From assembly GCF_023586365.1 (NCBI RefSeq), contig NZ_CP097759.1, positions 620,001 through 684,000 of the forward strand: 64,000 nt of DNA. The letters run 5' to 3'. This DNA is from Blochmannia endosymbiont of Camponotus sp. (lineage in GTDB: Bacteria > Pseudomonadota > Gammaproteobacteria > Enterobacterales > Enterobacteriaceae). Under the pieces are notes generated by a model. That model was not told where the DNA came from, searched no databases, and saw only the letters and a list, made by a program, of their open reading frames with translations. A program made the position numbers and the translations under genes. Below, one piece after another: positions 12,815 through 25,724 of the stretch. Within the stretch, counting starts at the first letter, position 1, and each line of letters opens with the position of its first letter.

Positions 12815-14197
12815 TTATTTTTTTGATCGCTTCCGATTTAATATAGAAAATTGTCGTATTCTACTAATAATAGTTTCACTAGCTGGCACATCTCGAGTTA
12901 CTGTAGTTCCAGCTCCAATAGTCGCCTGTTTTCCAATAGTAACTGGAGCCACCAGCTGACTATCAGCTCCAATAAAAACATCATCACCAATAATCGTTTG
13001 ATGTTTCTTGATGCCATCGTAATTGCAAATAATAGTACCAGCCCCTATATTTACTTGATCACCAATTTCTGCATCACCTAAATAACTAAGGTGTTTGACC
13101 TTGGATTTCTCGCCCAACCGAGTATTTTTTATCTCTACAAAATTTCCCACATGACTTTTTTCTTTTAATTCAGTTCCCGGTCTCAACCGAACAAATGGTC
13201 CAACTTTGCTTTGGAAACTTATTTTTGTATTTTCAATAATTGAAAACGGGTATATCTCTACATCATCTGCAACTACCGTGTCTTTCAATATACAACTTGC
13301 TCCTATTTTAACTCTATTCCCCAAAGAAACATGTCCCTTAATGATCACATTAATATCAATATACACATCCTTCCCATGTACTAATGTTCCTCGTAAATCA
13401 AACCTATTTGGATCAATAATCATCAACCCTGATGATAACAAATATTGTACTTTTCTTTGTTGATATCGTTTATCTAAATAAACAAAATCTGATTTGCTAT
13501 TTACTCCCATTATTTCAAATGTATCAGTAGGACACATAGTATGTATACTGTAACCTGATTGATGAGCTATCTGCACTATATCTGTTAAATAAAATTCATT
13601 TTTTGACTTATGAGTTGTTAATGCGCTTAACCAACACTTTAAATGATCAGAAATAGCAATAAAAATACCAGTACTGACTTCCTTAATTTTTTTTTGGTCA
13701 TCATTGATGATATCATCATGTTCTATAATTCTGACAACACTTCCTTCCTGGTTCCGAATAATACGTCCGTATCCTTTTGGGTTAGATAGTGTAGCAGTTA
13801 ACATACTTATATCACATTGGGATTTAATGGCATGCAATCGTTGTAATGTTTGATAAGAAACAAAAGGAACATCACCATATAAAACAAGAACTTCTTCACC
13901 ATCACTAATGACGGGTAACACTCTCCGAACAGCATCTCCAGTCCCAACAAGATCATTTTGCAATATCCAATGCACAGGAATTTTGTATTGATCTGTATTA
14001 ATTTTTTTTATTATCATTTCTCCTTTGTATCCATATACCACATATATGGACCTAACGCCTACCTGTATTACAGAATCAATTAAATGTTGTAACATACACT
14101 TACCACCAATTTGGTACAACACCTTTGGCGTATCAGACAACATTCTGTTACCTCTACCAGCAGCAAGGATAATCGCGCTGAAATTAATATACGACAT
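12815..14197 (-). CDS. glmU: Bifunctional GlcNAc-1-P uridyltransferase / GlcN-1-P acetyltransferase
   Basis: GlmU makes UDP-GlcNAc for peptidoglycan and lipid A. The N-terminal pyrophosphorylase domain starts IILAAGRGNRMLSDTPKVL. From about residue 250 the left-handed beta-helix acetyltransferase domain shows hexapeptide repeats (VHGKDVYIDI, IKGHVSLGNRVKIG, IGAGTIICNYDG). The protein is 460 aa (E. coli 456) and ends in a basic tail. It lies 125 bp after atpC on the same strand, as in E. coli, and is convergent with mnmE. The 223-bp mnmE-glmU gap holds only A/T runs. Confidence 0.96.
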   Translation of the reverse strand: MSYINFSAIILAAGRGNRMLSDTPKVLYQIGGKCMLQHLIDSVIQVGVRSIYVVYGYKGEMIIKKINTDQYKIPVHWILQNDLVGTGDAVRRVLPVISDGEEVLVLYGDVPFVSYQTLQRLHAIKSQCDISMLTATLSNPKGYGRIIRNQEGSVVRIIEHDDIINDDQKKIKEVSTGIFIAISDHLKCWLSALTTHKSKNEFYLTDIVQIAHQSGYSIHTMCPTDTFEIMGVNSKSDFVYLDKRYQQRKVQYLLSSGLMIIDPNRFDLRGTLVHGKDVYIDINVIIKGHVSLGNRVKIGASCILKDTVVADDVEIYPFSIIENTKISFQSKVGPFVRLRPGTELKEKSHVGNFVEIKNTRLGEKSKVKHLSYLGDAEIGDQVNIGAGTIICNYDGIKKHQTIIGDDVFIGADSQLVAPVTIGKQATIGAGTTVTRDVPASETIISRIRQFSILNRKRSKK

Positions 14198-14321
14198 AAT
14201 CTTTATATATTTCTTATGATTCTTATTTTTAGTTATAAACTATTCTTATTACATTAAATATATAACTCGCATACATAAACAGAAAAATTATTTATACAAC
14301 AAATAGAAATATTATTACTAG

Positions 14322-14756
14322 TTACATATTCTTATTTTTTTTAGTTAATTCCATTAATCTCAATTTTGCAATGGCTTTAGATATATCTGAAGTTATTTTA
14401 ATATAATCTATATCAAAACTATGTCGATAATTTTTAATATGTTTTTCAGCTTCATATTTAGCTTCTCTGGCCTTTTTTTCATCTAATTCTTCCGCTCGAA
14501 TGGCTGTATCCGCCAATATCGTCACTATATTTCTCTGAACCTCAAGTATACCTCCCGATATATACACATATTCTTCATTATCATATGATTTTACTATGCG
14601 CAATACTCCTGGCTTAATCGCCGTAAGTAACGGAGTATGACCTGGAAAAATACCCATCTCACCTTCAATACCTGTTACTTGAATTTTACGAACTACACCA
14701 GAGAAAATTTTTCTTTCAACAGAAACAACAGTTAAATGATAAGTACATTCAGACAT
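14322..14756 (-). CDS. atpC: ATP synthase epsilon subunit
   Basis: Epsilon is the small regulatory subunit of the F1 rotor stalk. The 144-aa protein (E. coli 139) has the N-terminal beta-sandwich signature ([44 protein letters not shown]) and a helical C-terminal arm. It is the last gene of the minus-strand atpBEFHAGDC operon, about 40 bp after atpD. Confidence 0.96.
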   Translation of the reverse strand: MSECTYHLTVVSVERKIFSGVVRKIQVTGIEGEMGIFPGHTPLLTAIKPGVLRIVKSYDNEEYVYISGGILEVQRNIVTILADTAIRAEELDEKKAREAKYEAEKHIKNYRHSFDIDYIKITSDISKAIAKLRLMELTKKNKNM

Positions 14757-14795
14757 TCTGATCTCTAGACCTTTTATTAATAAAATAAAAAAAAT

Positions 14796-16208
<1,413 letters not shown>

Positions 16209-16214
16209 TTAAAT

Positions 16215-17081
16215 TTATATTACAGAAGCTCCTGCAACAACTTCTATCAGTTCTTCCGTAATTTTAGTTTGTCTAGCTTTATTATAAAATAACTTTAAAT
16301 CATTAATAATAACTTCTCCATTATCCGAAGCTGTCTTCATAGCCATCATTCGAGCAGATTGTTCACTAGCTAAATTTTCTACTACTCCTTGGTAAATTTG
16401 TGATTCAATATATCTGTGTAATAAACTGTTTAACAATACTTTAGAATCAGGTTCATATAAATAATCCCAATATTTAGTTTGTAATACAGAGTTTTTTGAG
16501 GAAATAATTGGAAGGATCTGTACAACCTGAGGACTCTGAGTTAAAGTATTAACAAATTTATTATACGCTAAATATAGCCTATCTATCTGGTTATTATCAT
16601 ACAACTGCAACATTACTCTCACAGACCCAATTAAAGTTGACATTTTAGGAGCATCTCCAATTCCATATACACAACTGACTATCTTTGTTTGTTTTATGGA
16701 ACGTAAAAAAGAAGCACCTTTTGACCCGATAATAGCTAATCTAATCGTTATTCCCGCATTATTCCATTTTTTAAAATCACACAATAATGTTCTAAATAAG
16801 TTAATATTTAACCCTCCTGTCAATCCTCTATCTGTCGAGACTACCCAATAACCAACAGATTGAATTTTTCGTTCTAAAAAATAAGAGTGTTTATATTCTA
16901 ATGTCCCTGAAGAAATATGATCAATTACTTTACGAATAGTTTCCGCATACGGTTTACTTATTAACATACGCCTCTGAGTTTGATAAATCTTAGCAGCAGA
17001 AATCATTTCCATAGCCTTGGCAATTTTTTGTATATTGCGAATGCTATCTATTTTTCCGCGTATTTCTTTTAAACCAGACAT
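16215..17081 (-). CDS. atpG: ATP synthase gamma subunit
   Basis: Gamma is the central rotor shaft of F1. I chose the ATG at 17081, which gives 288 aa (E. coli 287) beginning MSGLKEIRGKIDSIRNIQKIAKAMEMISAAK, a direct match to the family start. A GCGGAATAG element lies upstream. The longer frame from 17120 would overlap the atpA stop and add 13 unmatched residues. Conserved blocks are VVSTDRGLTGGLNINLF and the C-terminal YNKARQTKITEELIEVVAGA. Confidence 0.96.
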   Translation of the reverse strand: MSGLKEIRGKIDSIRNIQKIAKAMEMISAAKIYQTQRRMLISKPYAETIRKVIDHISSGTLEYKHSYFLERKIQSVGYWVVSTDRGLTGGLNINLFRTLLCDFKKWNNAGITIRLAIIGSKGASFLRSIKQTKIVSCVYGIGDAPKMSTLIGSVRVMLQLYDNNQIDRLYLAYNKFVNTLTQSPQVVQILPIISSKNSVLQTKYWDYLYEPDSKVLLNSLLHRYIESQIYQGVVENLASEQSARMMAMKTASDNGEVIINDLKLFYNKARQTKITEELIEVVAGASVI

Positions 17082-17113
17082 ATTTCTATTCCGCAACGAT
17101 AACGCGTTTGAAT

Positions 17114-18655
17114 TTACCAAGATTGATTTGATTTAAAAGTCTCAAGAATGCTTTTAAATTTATTTTCAATGTTAATATTATATACACCATCGTAATCAAT
17201 TATTTTAATCAGCTCCTTTTCCGTATAAGTCATATACAATATTAATGCAGACTCAAAATCACTTATTTTTGAAACCTCAACATCTTCTAAATAACCATGC
17301 ACTGCTGCAAACAAAATGATGGATTGACATGAAATAGACATAGGTGCATATTGTTTCTGTTTTAATAATTCAGTTACTTTTTGACCATGCTGCAATTGCT
17401 TTTGAGTAACTTCATCTAGTTCCGAAGCAAATTGAGAAAAAGCAGCTAGTTCACGATATTGAGCTAAAGCAGTGCGAATTCCTCCAGATAACACCTTCAT
17501 GATATTAGTTTGAGCAGATCCTCCAACTCGCGATACTGAAATGCCTGGATTTACTGCAGGACGAATTCCTGAATTAAATAAATGAGATTCTAAAAAAATC
17601 TGACCATCAGTAATAGAAATAACATTCGTTGGAATAAACGAAGAAACATCTCCAGCTTGAGTTTCAACAATAGGTATTGCAGTTAATGAACCAGTTCTTC
17701 CTATTATCTTGCCATGAGTACACCGCTCCACATAGTCGGAGCTAACTCTAGAAGCTCTTTCTAACAAACGAGAATGTAAATAAAATATATCCCCTGGGTA
17801 TGCTTCACGTCCAGGGGGGCGTCGTAGCAATAAAGAAATTTGACGATAAGCGATCGCTTGTTTAGAAAGATCATCGTATACAATTAATGCGTCTTCCCCA
17901 AGATCTCTAAAATATTCTCCCATAGCACATCCAGCATAAGGGGCTAAATATTGTAATACAGCTGATTCAGAAGCAGATGCAATCACCACAATAGTATTGG
18001 ACAACGCATGATGTTCTTCTAGTTTTTTTACAACATTAGCTACAGTTGTTGCTTTCTGCCCAATAGCAACATAAATACATTTAACCCCGCTATAACGTTG
18101 ATTAATAATGGCGTCAATTGCTAATGCAGATTTTCCAGTTTGCCGATCTCCTATAATTAATTCACGTTGACCACGTCCAATGGGTATCATAGAGTCGACA
18201 GACTTATACCCCGTTTGAATAGGTTCATCTATCGATTTTCGATCAATTACACTAGGCGCAATAGCTTCTACAGGAAAATAACAGGAACTTTGTATGACTC
18301 CTTTATCATCCACAGGGACCCCTAATGCATTTACTACTCTTCCCAACAACGCTGTTCCAACGGGAACTCTTAATATATTTCCTGTGCATTTTGCCACCAT
18401 TCCTTCGGACAAATTTAAATATGAACCCATAACTACAGCGCCGACAGAATCACGTTCTAAATTTAATGCTACAGCAAACTGATCTGACGGCAAAGCAATC
18501 ATTTCACCTTGCATGACATTGGTTAATCCATGTATATGGATTACTCCATCACCTACAGCAGTAATAGTACCTTCATTACGAATCTCACACGTTATATCAA
18601 ATTGAGCAATACGTCGCTTAATTAATTTACTAATTTCATTTGAATTTAATTGCAT
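17114..18655 (-). CDS. atpA: ATP synthase alpha subunit
   Basis: Alpha is the non-catalytic nucleotide-binding F1 subunit. The protein is 513 aa, the same as E. coli. It contains the P-loop [15 protein letters not shown] near residue 169, [26 protein letters not shown], and the alpha/beta signature [13 protein letters not shown]. It lies 36 bp after atpH and 32 bp before atpG. Confidence 0.98.
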   Translation of the reverse strand: MQLNSNEISKLIKRRIAQFDITCEIRNEGTITAVGDGVIHIHGLTNVMQGEMIALPSDQFAVALNLERDSVGAVVMGSYLNLSEGMVAKCTGNILRVPVGTALLGRVVNALGVPVDDKGVIQSSCYFPVEAIAPSVIDRKSIDEPIQTGYKSVDSMIPIGRGQRELIIGDRQTGKSALAIDAIINQRYSGVKCIYVAIGQKATTVANVVKKLEEHHALSNTIVVIASASESAVLQYLAPYAGCAMGEYFRDLGEDALIVYDDLSKQAIAYRQISLLLRRPPGREAYPGDIFYLHSRLLERASRVSSDYVERCTHGKIIGRTGSLTAIPIVETQAGDVSSFIPTNVISITDGQIFLESHLFNSGIRPAVNPGISVSRVGGSAQTNIMKVLSGGIRTALAQYRELAAFSQFASELDEVTQKQLQHGQKVTELLKQKQYAPMSISCQSIILFAAVHGYLEDVEVSKISDFESALILYMTYTEKELIKIIDYDGVYNINIENKFKSILETFKSNQSW

Positions 18656-18691
18656 AATCTTATTTATACCTTTTAACTAATGTTAAAAACG

Positions 18692-19237
18692 TTAAGATTG
18701 TAGTACGTGATTTAAGCGAAAAATGCGTCCACGTATACTTCCATCAATCACAGTATCTCCAATACGAATAATTACACCAGCCAATATATCTTTATCTACT
18801 TTGTGTACTGGATTCACTGTTTTAGATAAACGTTTAGCCATCATATCAGTAATTTTTTTCAGCTGACTATACTTCAAAGGCCCAGCAGAGATTATTTCTA
18901 TTTCTACAGCATGAACATGTATAGAACATAAATAAGTAAACTCTTTAAATACAATTGGTAATAACAATAAACGATTATTTTCCGCCATAATATAGATTAT
19001 ATTTTTACTGAAGATATCAACTTGTTGCTTTTGATAATCTTCACAAATAGCAATAAATATATCTGATAATCTTTTTGGTTCTAAACATCTAAAAAATAAA
19101 GGTCGTACTAACCTATTTAGACTAATCTTAGAAAATAAATCAAGAACTACTTTCCACTTGCTTATATTTTTCTGTTCTACAGCTATATCAAATATAGCTT
19201 GAGCATACGTACGCGCAATCACAAATATGCTTGACAT
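18692..19237 (-). CDS. atpH: ATP synthase delta subunit
   Basis: Delta links F1 to the b-subunit stator. The 181-aa protein (E. coli 177) is one of the fastest-evolving ATP synthase subunits. It is recognised by position, by the N-terminal ARTYAQAIFDIAVEQ and by the C-terminal DKDILAGVIIRIGDTVIDGSIRGRI block. It begins directly after the atpF stop with no gap. Confidence 0.93.
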   Translation of the reverse strand: MSSIFVIARTYAQAIFDIAVEQKNISKWKVVLDLFSKISLNRLVRPLFFRCLEPKRLSDIFIAICEDYQKQQVDIFSKNIIYIMAENNRLLLLPIVFKEFTYLCSIHVHAVEIEIISAGPLKYSQLKKITDMMAKRLSKTVNPVHKVDKDILAGVIIRIGDTVIDGSIRGRIFRLNHVLQS

Positions 19238-19720
19238 CTAATCCTCATATGATAACGTACTAATGATGTTCTTTACAAGATCTACATCAATCATTTCATT
19301 TATAGAATGTTCTATAATTTTCTCTGTACCCTCAATTACAAGTGTGCTAATTTGATTTTTTAATTCGTCAGCAACACGTTTTCTTTCATAAATAATCTGT
19401 TCCCGAGCTTGAGATAAAATTCTACTTTGCTCCTTTTCAGCTTCATGTTTAGCTTCATTAATTATTTGCATTTTACATTTATTTGCTTGTTTTATAATTT
19501 CTTGAGCTTTGACCCGAGCCTGTCTCAAACAAAGCAAAGCTTCAGCATTAGCACGCTCAGATTCTGTTTTAGCATGAGTAGCAGAAACTAAATTATCAGA
19601 AATTTCTTTTTGGCGTTTTTCAATAATAGATATAAATGGATACCACACATACTTCATACAAAACCAAACAAACAAAATAAATGAAATAGTTTGACCTAAT
19701 ATTGTTGCATTAAGACTCAC
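19238..19720 (-). CDS. atpF: ATP synthase subunit b
   Basis: Subunit b is the membrane-anchored peripheral stalk. The 160-aa protein (E. coli 156) has one N-terminal membrane span (ILGQTISFILFVWFCMKYVWYPF) followed by a long charged coiled-coil helix. The start is GTG at 19718-19720, giving (M)SLNATILGQ; I recall that E. coli atpF also starts with GTG. It abuts atpH. Confidence 0.95.
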   Translation of the reverse strand: MSLNATILGQTISFILFVWFCMKYVWYPFISIIEKRQKEISDNLVSATHAKTESERANAEALLCLRQARVKAQEIIKQANKCKMQIINEAKHEAEKEQSRILSQAREQIIYERKRVADELKNQISTLVIEGTEKIIEHSINEMIDVDLVKNIISTLSYED

Positions 19721-19778
19721 AGCGTAAATCCTGATATCTAATAATCAATATAATAAATACATTTATTAATTTTCATTG

Positions 19779-20027
<249 letters not shown>

Positions 20028-20055
20028 CTACAATATTCTGTATACATTATTCATT

Positions 20056-21526
<1,471 letters not shown>

Positions 21527-23425
21527 TCAACATGTATTGTACGTTAACAAACCTTGTTTTTTTAACCAAACCAATAAATTAGAAATAGCTGCAGGAGTTA
21601 TACCAGAAATGCGAGAAGCCTGCCCAATAGAATAAGGTTTATAATTATTGAGTTTATCGATGACCTCCTTAGATAATCCAGAAACAATATTGAAATCTAT
21701 ATCAGTAGGTAACAATGTATTTTCATTGTAAATATGTCTCTTTATTTCTTCTTGTTGATGACGAATATAACCTTCATATTTTATTTGAATTTCAATTTGC
21801 TCAAATACTTGACGATCCAATACAGATGAACCAAAAGTGCTTAGTTGAGATAATTTTGTGTAATTAATTTCTGGTCTTCTCAACAGATCTTCACCATTTG
21901 CTTCATGTATTAAAGGTGCTTTAAGGAAATTATTTAATTGTGCAATATCTGCACTATACGGAAAAATATAAGTATTACGTAGTCTCTGACGTTCTTTTTC
22001 AATATTTTCTTTTTTGCAACAAAAAACTTTCCATCGCAACTCATCTATCAAACCTAACTGTCGCGCGATTTCAGTCAATCTTAAATCAGCATTATCCTCG
22101 CGTAAAGAAAGACGGTATTCAGCGCGCGAAGTAAACATACGATAAGGTTCTTCTGTTCCATGTGTACAAAGATCATCTACAAGTACCCCTAAATATGCCT
22201 GATCTCTTCTAGGATACCATCCTTCTTTATTTTGAGAAAATCTAGCTGCATTAATTCCGGCCAATAATCCTTGAGCAGCTGCTTCTTCGTAACCAGTAGT
22301 ACCATTAATTTGACCAGAAAAAAACAATCCAGAAATAAATTTGCTCTCTAATGTTAACTTTAAATCACGAGGATCAAAAAAATCGTATTCAATAGCATAA
22401 CCCGGCCTAATTATATAAGCATTCTCTAATCCCTGAATTGATTTAATCATTTGTATTTGCACACAAAAAGGTAGGCTAGTAGAAATACCATTAAGATACA
22501 CTTCAGGTGTTGTCAAACCTTCAGGTTCTAAAAAAATTTGATGAGCATTACGATCTGAAAAACGAGTTATTTTGTCTTCTATAGACGGACAATACCGAGG
22601 TGATATTCCTTTTATTAAACCTGTATACATAGGACTCTGATGTAAATTTGATCTAACTATTTCATGTGTTTTATTATTAGTATGGGTAATATAACAAGGC
22701 ACCTGAGTAGGATGTTGTTTTGTAGATCCTATAAATGAAAACACAGGAACAGGATCGTCACTATATTGTGCACGTAAAGCATCAAAATTTATCCCTTTGG
22801 CATGCACGCGAGGAGAAGTCCCCGTTTTTAATCGACCAACTTTCAAAGATAATTCTTTCAATCGTTCTGATAACAACGACGATGACTCTGTATCCCCAGA
22901 TCGACCTCCTCTAAAATTATTCATCCCAATATGAATCTTACCATTAAGAAAGGTTCCTGTCGTCAATACAACGGACGTACCACGAAATTTCATTCCTAAT
23001 TTTGGAGTAACCACTCCAACAATTCTGTTCCTACTAACTATTAAATCTTCTACTGATGCCTGAATAACCAACAAAAATTTCTGATATTCAAGAATATTAC
23101 GTATTACTTGGCGATATAATATTTTATCTGCCTGAGCACGTGTTGCTCTAACAGCAGCTCCTTTACTACTGTTAAGTACTCTAAATTGAATTCCCGATTG
23201 ATCGATAGCACAAGCCATCGATCCGCCCATCGCATCAATTTCTTTCACTAAATGCCCTTTCCCTACGCCTCCAACGGCCGGATTACAAGACATCTGACCA
23301 AGAGTATCAATATTATGAGTAATCAAAAGAGTAGTACATCGCATCCTAGCAGAAGCCAAAGCCGCTTCTGTCCCAGAATGACCTCCTCCAACAACAATAA
23401 CATCAAAATGAGTAGAATAGAACAT
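21527..23425 (-). CDS. mnmG: tRNA uridine 5-carboxymethylaminomethyl modification enzyme MnmG
   Basis: This FAD enzyme partners MnmE in wobble-uridine modification. The 632-aa protein (E. coli 629) starts with the dinucleotide-binding motif [18 protein letters not shown]. It contains [36 protein letters not shown], and [17 protein letters not shown] in the C-terminal half. It is the last minus-strand gene before the putative replication origin, its usual place next to oriC in enterics. Confidence 0.97.
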   Translation of the reverse strand: MFYSTHFDVIVVGGGHSGTEAALASARMRCTTLLITHNIDTLGQMSCNPAVGGVGKGHLVKEIDAMGGSMACAIDQSGIQFRVLNSSKGAAVRATRAQADKILYRQVIRNILEYQKFLLVIQASVEDLIVSRNRIVGVVTPKLGMKFRGTSVVLTTGTFLNGKIHIGMNNFRGGRSGDTESSSLLSERLKELSLKVGRLKTGTSPRVHAKGINFDALRAQYSDDPVPVFSFIGSTKQHPTQVPCYITHTNNKTHEIVRSNLHQSPMYTGLIKGISPRYCPSIEDKITRFSDRNAHQIFLEPEGLTTPEVYLNGISTSLPFCVQIQMIKSIQGLENAYIIRPGYAIEYDFFDPRDLKLTLESKFISGLFFSGQINGTTGYEEAAAQGLLAGINAARFSQNKEGWYPRRDQAYLGVLVDDLCTHGTEEPYRMFTSRAEYRLSLREDNADLRLTEIARQLGLIDELRWKVFCCKKENIEKERQRLRNTYIFPYSADIAQLNNFLKAPLIHEANGEDLLRRPEINYTKLSQLSTFGSSVLDRQVFEQIEIQIKYEGYIRHQQEEIKRHIYNENTLLPTDIDFNIVSGLSKEVIDKLNNYKPYSIGQASRISGITPAAISNLLVWLKKQGLLTYNTC

Positions 23426-23932
23426 ACACCAACCTCACCACACGACCAACCACATCCCGACCAAATCCTCCACTACCAACAATCTCACACTTTGCTATTC
23501 GTGTGTATATACATTCCGTTGACCGAACATTTTAGCAATTATATTTAAAAAAGTTGAAAAATTCAATGAAAAGAATAGATTAAATTATCTGATCATTAAA
23601 GATAAGTTGAAGCAATGTTTGATTGCCGTATGTGATTGGGATTGTATTATTGAAGATCATTGTAGTAGTATGTAAAATTTAAAAATAAAAAATTTGAAAA
23701 CAGGTCGTTATTGTTTATTAATCTACTTTATTGATTAAAGCTATGGAAATGCTTGAATTAATATTTCTAGTTATGTTATTGTAAAAATGGATTAATTTTA
23801 GTAAAATAGTAAGCACATGTGTGTTCAATGTACGTTTTATTCTTTAAATAAATAAGTGGTTTAGTAATCGAACTTAATATACAATCATACGTTGCAGTAA
23901 AATTATAAAAAATTAATAATATTTTGTATTAC
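23426..23932. other. Putative replication-origin region
   Basis: This gene-free stretch lies upstream of mnmG, where oriC lies in enterics. Counting bases by hand on the plus strand, 23401-23520 has 40 C and 11 G, while 23581-23700 has 22 G and 6 C, so the skew flips near 23520-23560. Genes on the left are mostly minus and on the right mostly plus, so transcription diverges from here. I found no TTATNCACA DnaA box, and GATC occurs only twice (about 23600 and 23656). The origin call is an inference from skew and context. Confidence 0.5.
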
Positions 23933-24006
23933 AGGCTTGTAGCTCAGGCGGTTAGAGCGCACCCCTGATAAGGGTGAGGACGGTGGTTCAATTCCACTCA
24001 GGCCTA
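23933..24006 (+). tRNA. tRNA-Ile (anticodon GAU)
   Basis: The sequence folds as a 74-nt tRNA. The acceptor stem AGGCTTG (23933-23939) pairs with CAGGCCT (23999-24005) with one U-G pair. The anticodon arm is CACCC / GGGTG, with GAT at 23967-23969. The T arm is GTGG/CCAC with TTCAATT in the loop. It matches E. coli tRNA-Ile1 almost base for base. The discriminator A (24006) is followed by TAA, so the CCA end is not encoded and must be added enzymatically. No 16S, 23S or tRNA-Ala gene flanks it, although in enterics this tRNA lies inside rRNA operons. Confidence 0.96.
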
Positions 24007-24338
24007 TAATGAATAGATGTTTGCAATTAGTAGATAATGAGAAATGTTCAATAGAATTTGTATTTTATTTATGTTTGTATCTGCGCACATTCAATGAATC
24101 ACTATAAACTACGTTTAGCTATGTTAAATATATGGATTACAAATTATCCGTAATATTTAAGTGATGATTTTTTATTTTTGTATTTTACTAAATACGTGTT
24201 GAAAAAAATTTTTTTGTATAATTATGATTCTATCTTTACGATGAATAATGGGAATTTATGCTATGTATATAGGTAAGATAAACAATATGAAACCAAATAA
24301 ATTTAGAACATACGTATATATATTAAGGTCACGCCATT
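24007..24338. other. Spacer between tRNA-Ile and metA
   Basis: This 332-bp spacer contains a plausible metA promoter at 24199-24228 and no gene. An overlapping frame around 24248-24430 is a shadow of the metA start. Confidence 0.5.
24199..24228 (+). promoter_or_regulatory. Candidate metA promoter
   Basis: TTGAAA (24199-24204) and TATGAT (24223-24228) are separated by 18 bp, about 110 bp before the metA start. A perfect TATAAT at 24217-24222 overlaps but would leave too short a spacer. No AGACGTCT-type MetJ box is visible. Confidence 0.35.
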
Positions 24339-25253
24339 ATGCCAGTTCGGGTATTAAACAAATTGCCTGCGGTGAAAATTTTACAGAACGAAGATGTTTT
24401 TGTTATGCAAAAATCACGCAATACTTTTAAAGAACAAGGTTCTTTAAAAGTATTGATTCTCAATTTAATGCCAAAAAAAATTGAAACGGAAAATCAATTA
24501 TTACGTTTACTATCGAATTCTCCTTTACAAATTGATATTCAATTGTTACGCATAGATAACCATATTCCTAAAAACACGCCTGTTGAACATTTAAACAATT
24601 TTTATTGTAGTTTTCCAGATATCCAATATAAAAACTTCGATGGTTTGATTGTAACTGGTGCTCCTTTGGGGTTAATTGATTTTGAAAATATAACCTTTTG
24701 GCCTCAAATTGAGCAATTATTTTTATGGGCAAAAGAACATATTAATTCAATATTATTTGTTTGTTGGGCGGTACAGGCGGCTTTAAAAGTACTATACAAC
24801 CTTCCTAAATTTACTCGAAAAAATAAATTAGTAGGAATTTACCAACACAATACTATAAATTCACATGCACTCTTAACAAAAGGGTTTGATGAAAAATTTT
24901 TAGCACCTCATTCTCGTTATTCGGATTTTCCTAAAGATATAATTTATCGGAATACAGATTTAGAAATTTTAGCAGAATCTGAAGAAGCAGGTGCATATTT
25001 ACTGATTAGTCGAGACAAACGTTTAATATTTGTAACCGGACATCCAGAATATGACGCGATGACTTTATCTCAAGAATATTATAGGGACTTAAAATTAGGA
25101 TTAAGTCCGATGCTGCCAGATCATTATTTTCCTCAAGACAATCCTAATTTAGTTCCTAAGATCAGCTGGAGAAGTCATGCGTATTTATTGTTTGCCAATT
25201 GGCTAAATCATTATGTACAACAAAATGTCACAAAATATTTAGGTTCTGTCTGA
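24339..25253 (+). CDS. metA: Homoserine O-succinyltransferase
   Basis: MetA commits homoserine to methionine synthesis by acylating it. The 304-aa protein (E. coli 309) has the catalytic cysteine in FVCWAVQAA (Cys142), the catalytic His235 and Glu237 in TGHPEYDA, and [16 protein letters not shown] near the N-terminus. A TAAGGTC element lies about ten bases before the ATG. Codons 27-39 contain a perfect 17-bp inverted repeat (24419-24455). metE lies 5.8 kb downstream, so two steps of the methionine pathway are in this window. Confidence 0.97.
   Translation: MPVRVLNKLPAVKILQNEDVFVMQKSRNTFKEQGSLKVLILNLMPKKIETENQLLRLLSNSPLQIDIQLLRIDNHIPKNTPVEHLNNFYCSFPDIQYKNFDGLIVTGAPLGLIDFENITFWPQIEQLFLWAKEHINSILFVCWAVQAALKVLYNLPKFTRKNKLVGIYQHNTINSHALLTKGFDEKFLAPHSRYSDFPKDIIYRNTDLEILAESEEAGAYLLISRDKRLIFVTGHPEYDAMTLSQEYYRDLKLGLSPMLPDHYFPQDNPNLVPKISWRSHAYLLFANWLNHYVQQNVTKYLGSV
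24419..24455. repeat. 17-bp perfect inverted repeat inside metA
   Basis: CAATACTTTTAAAGAAC (24419-24435) and its exact reverse complement (24439-24455) flank a 3-nt spacer, AAG. It lies in the N-terminal coding part of metA, in a segment where the protein differs from E. coli. It would form a tight mRNA hairpin. Confidence 0.9.
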
Positions 25254-25724
25254 ACAGATTGAATAACACGAATAATAAATCATTATGTTTCTTTATAAAA
25301 TTAATTTATGAGATATAAAATCAAAAATTATAAATATTTTAAAATTATATAGTTTCTTTCAAAACTACGATTTTGTGCTTATTGTTATTGCTATACAAAA
25401 GATTATGTATTTTTTTGATGTTTAGTTAGGATCGATGATATCGATTGGCTCAAAAAGTACATTTATACATCAGCAAGAATTTTTTCATTTACATAAATAT
25501 ATGTAAATGTATATAATATTATACAAAAATAGATAGTTAATTTCGTATATTTAGTTGTCTGTATAAATTTTCACCATATTTATACACGCGAGGCACGATA
25601 ATTATACATATAAATCATCTGCTACATCTATGTAGCAACCTGAACGAGTCATGGTGCGCTGAATAGTCTTTTTTAATTTAATTCTTATTTACTTCTTTTG
25701 CGATAAAACATAATACAATAAATT
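25254..25724. other. Spacer between metA and pgi
   Basis: This 471-bp stretch has no gene. It holds two small hairpins: CATTTACAT/ATGTAAATG (25486-25509, 6-nt loop) and GCTACAT/ATGTAGC (25621-25636, 2-nt loop). Neither is followed by a clear T run, so I do not call them terminators. Confidence 0.5.

Noticed and set aside
17082..17120. Longer atpG start at 17120
   Set aside because: It would overlap the atpA stop and add 13 residues absent from all gamma subunits I recall; the ATG at 17081 fits exactly.
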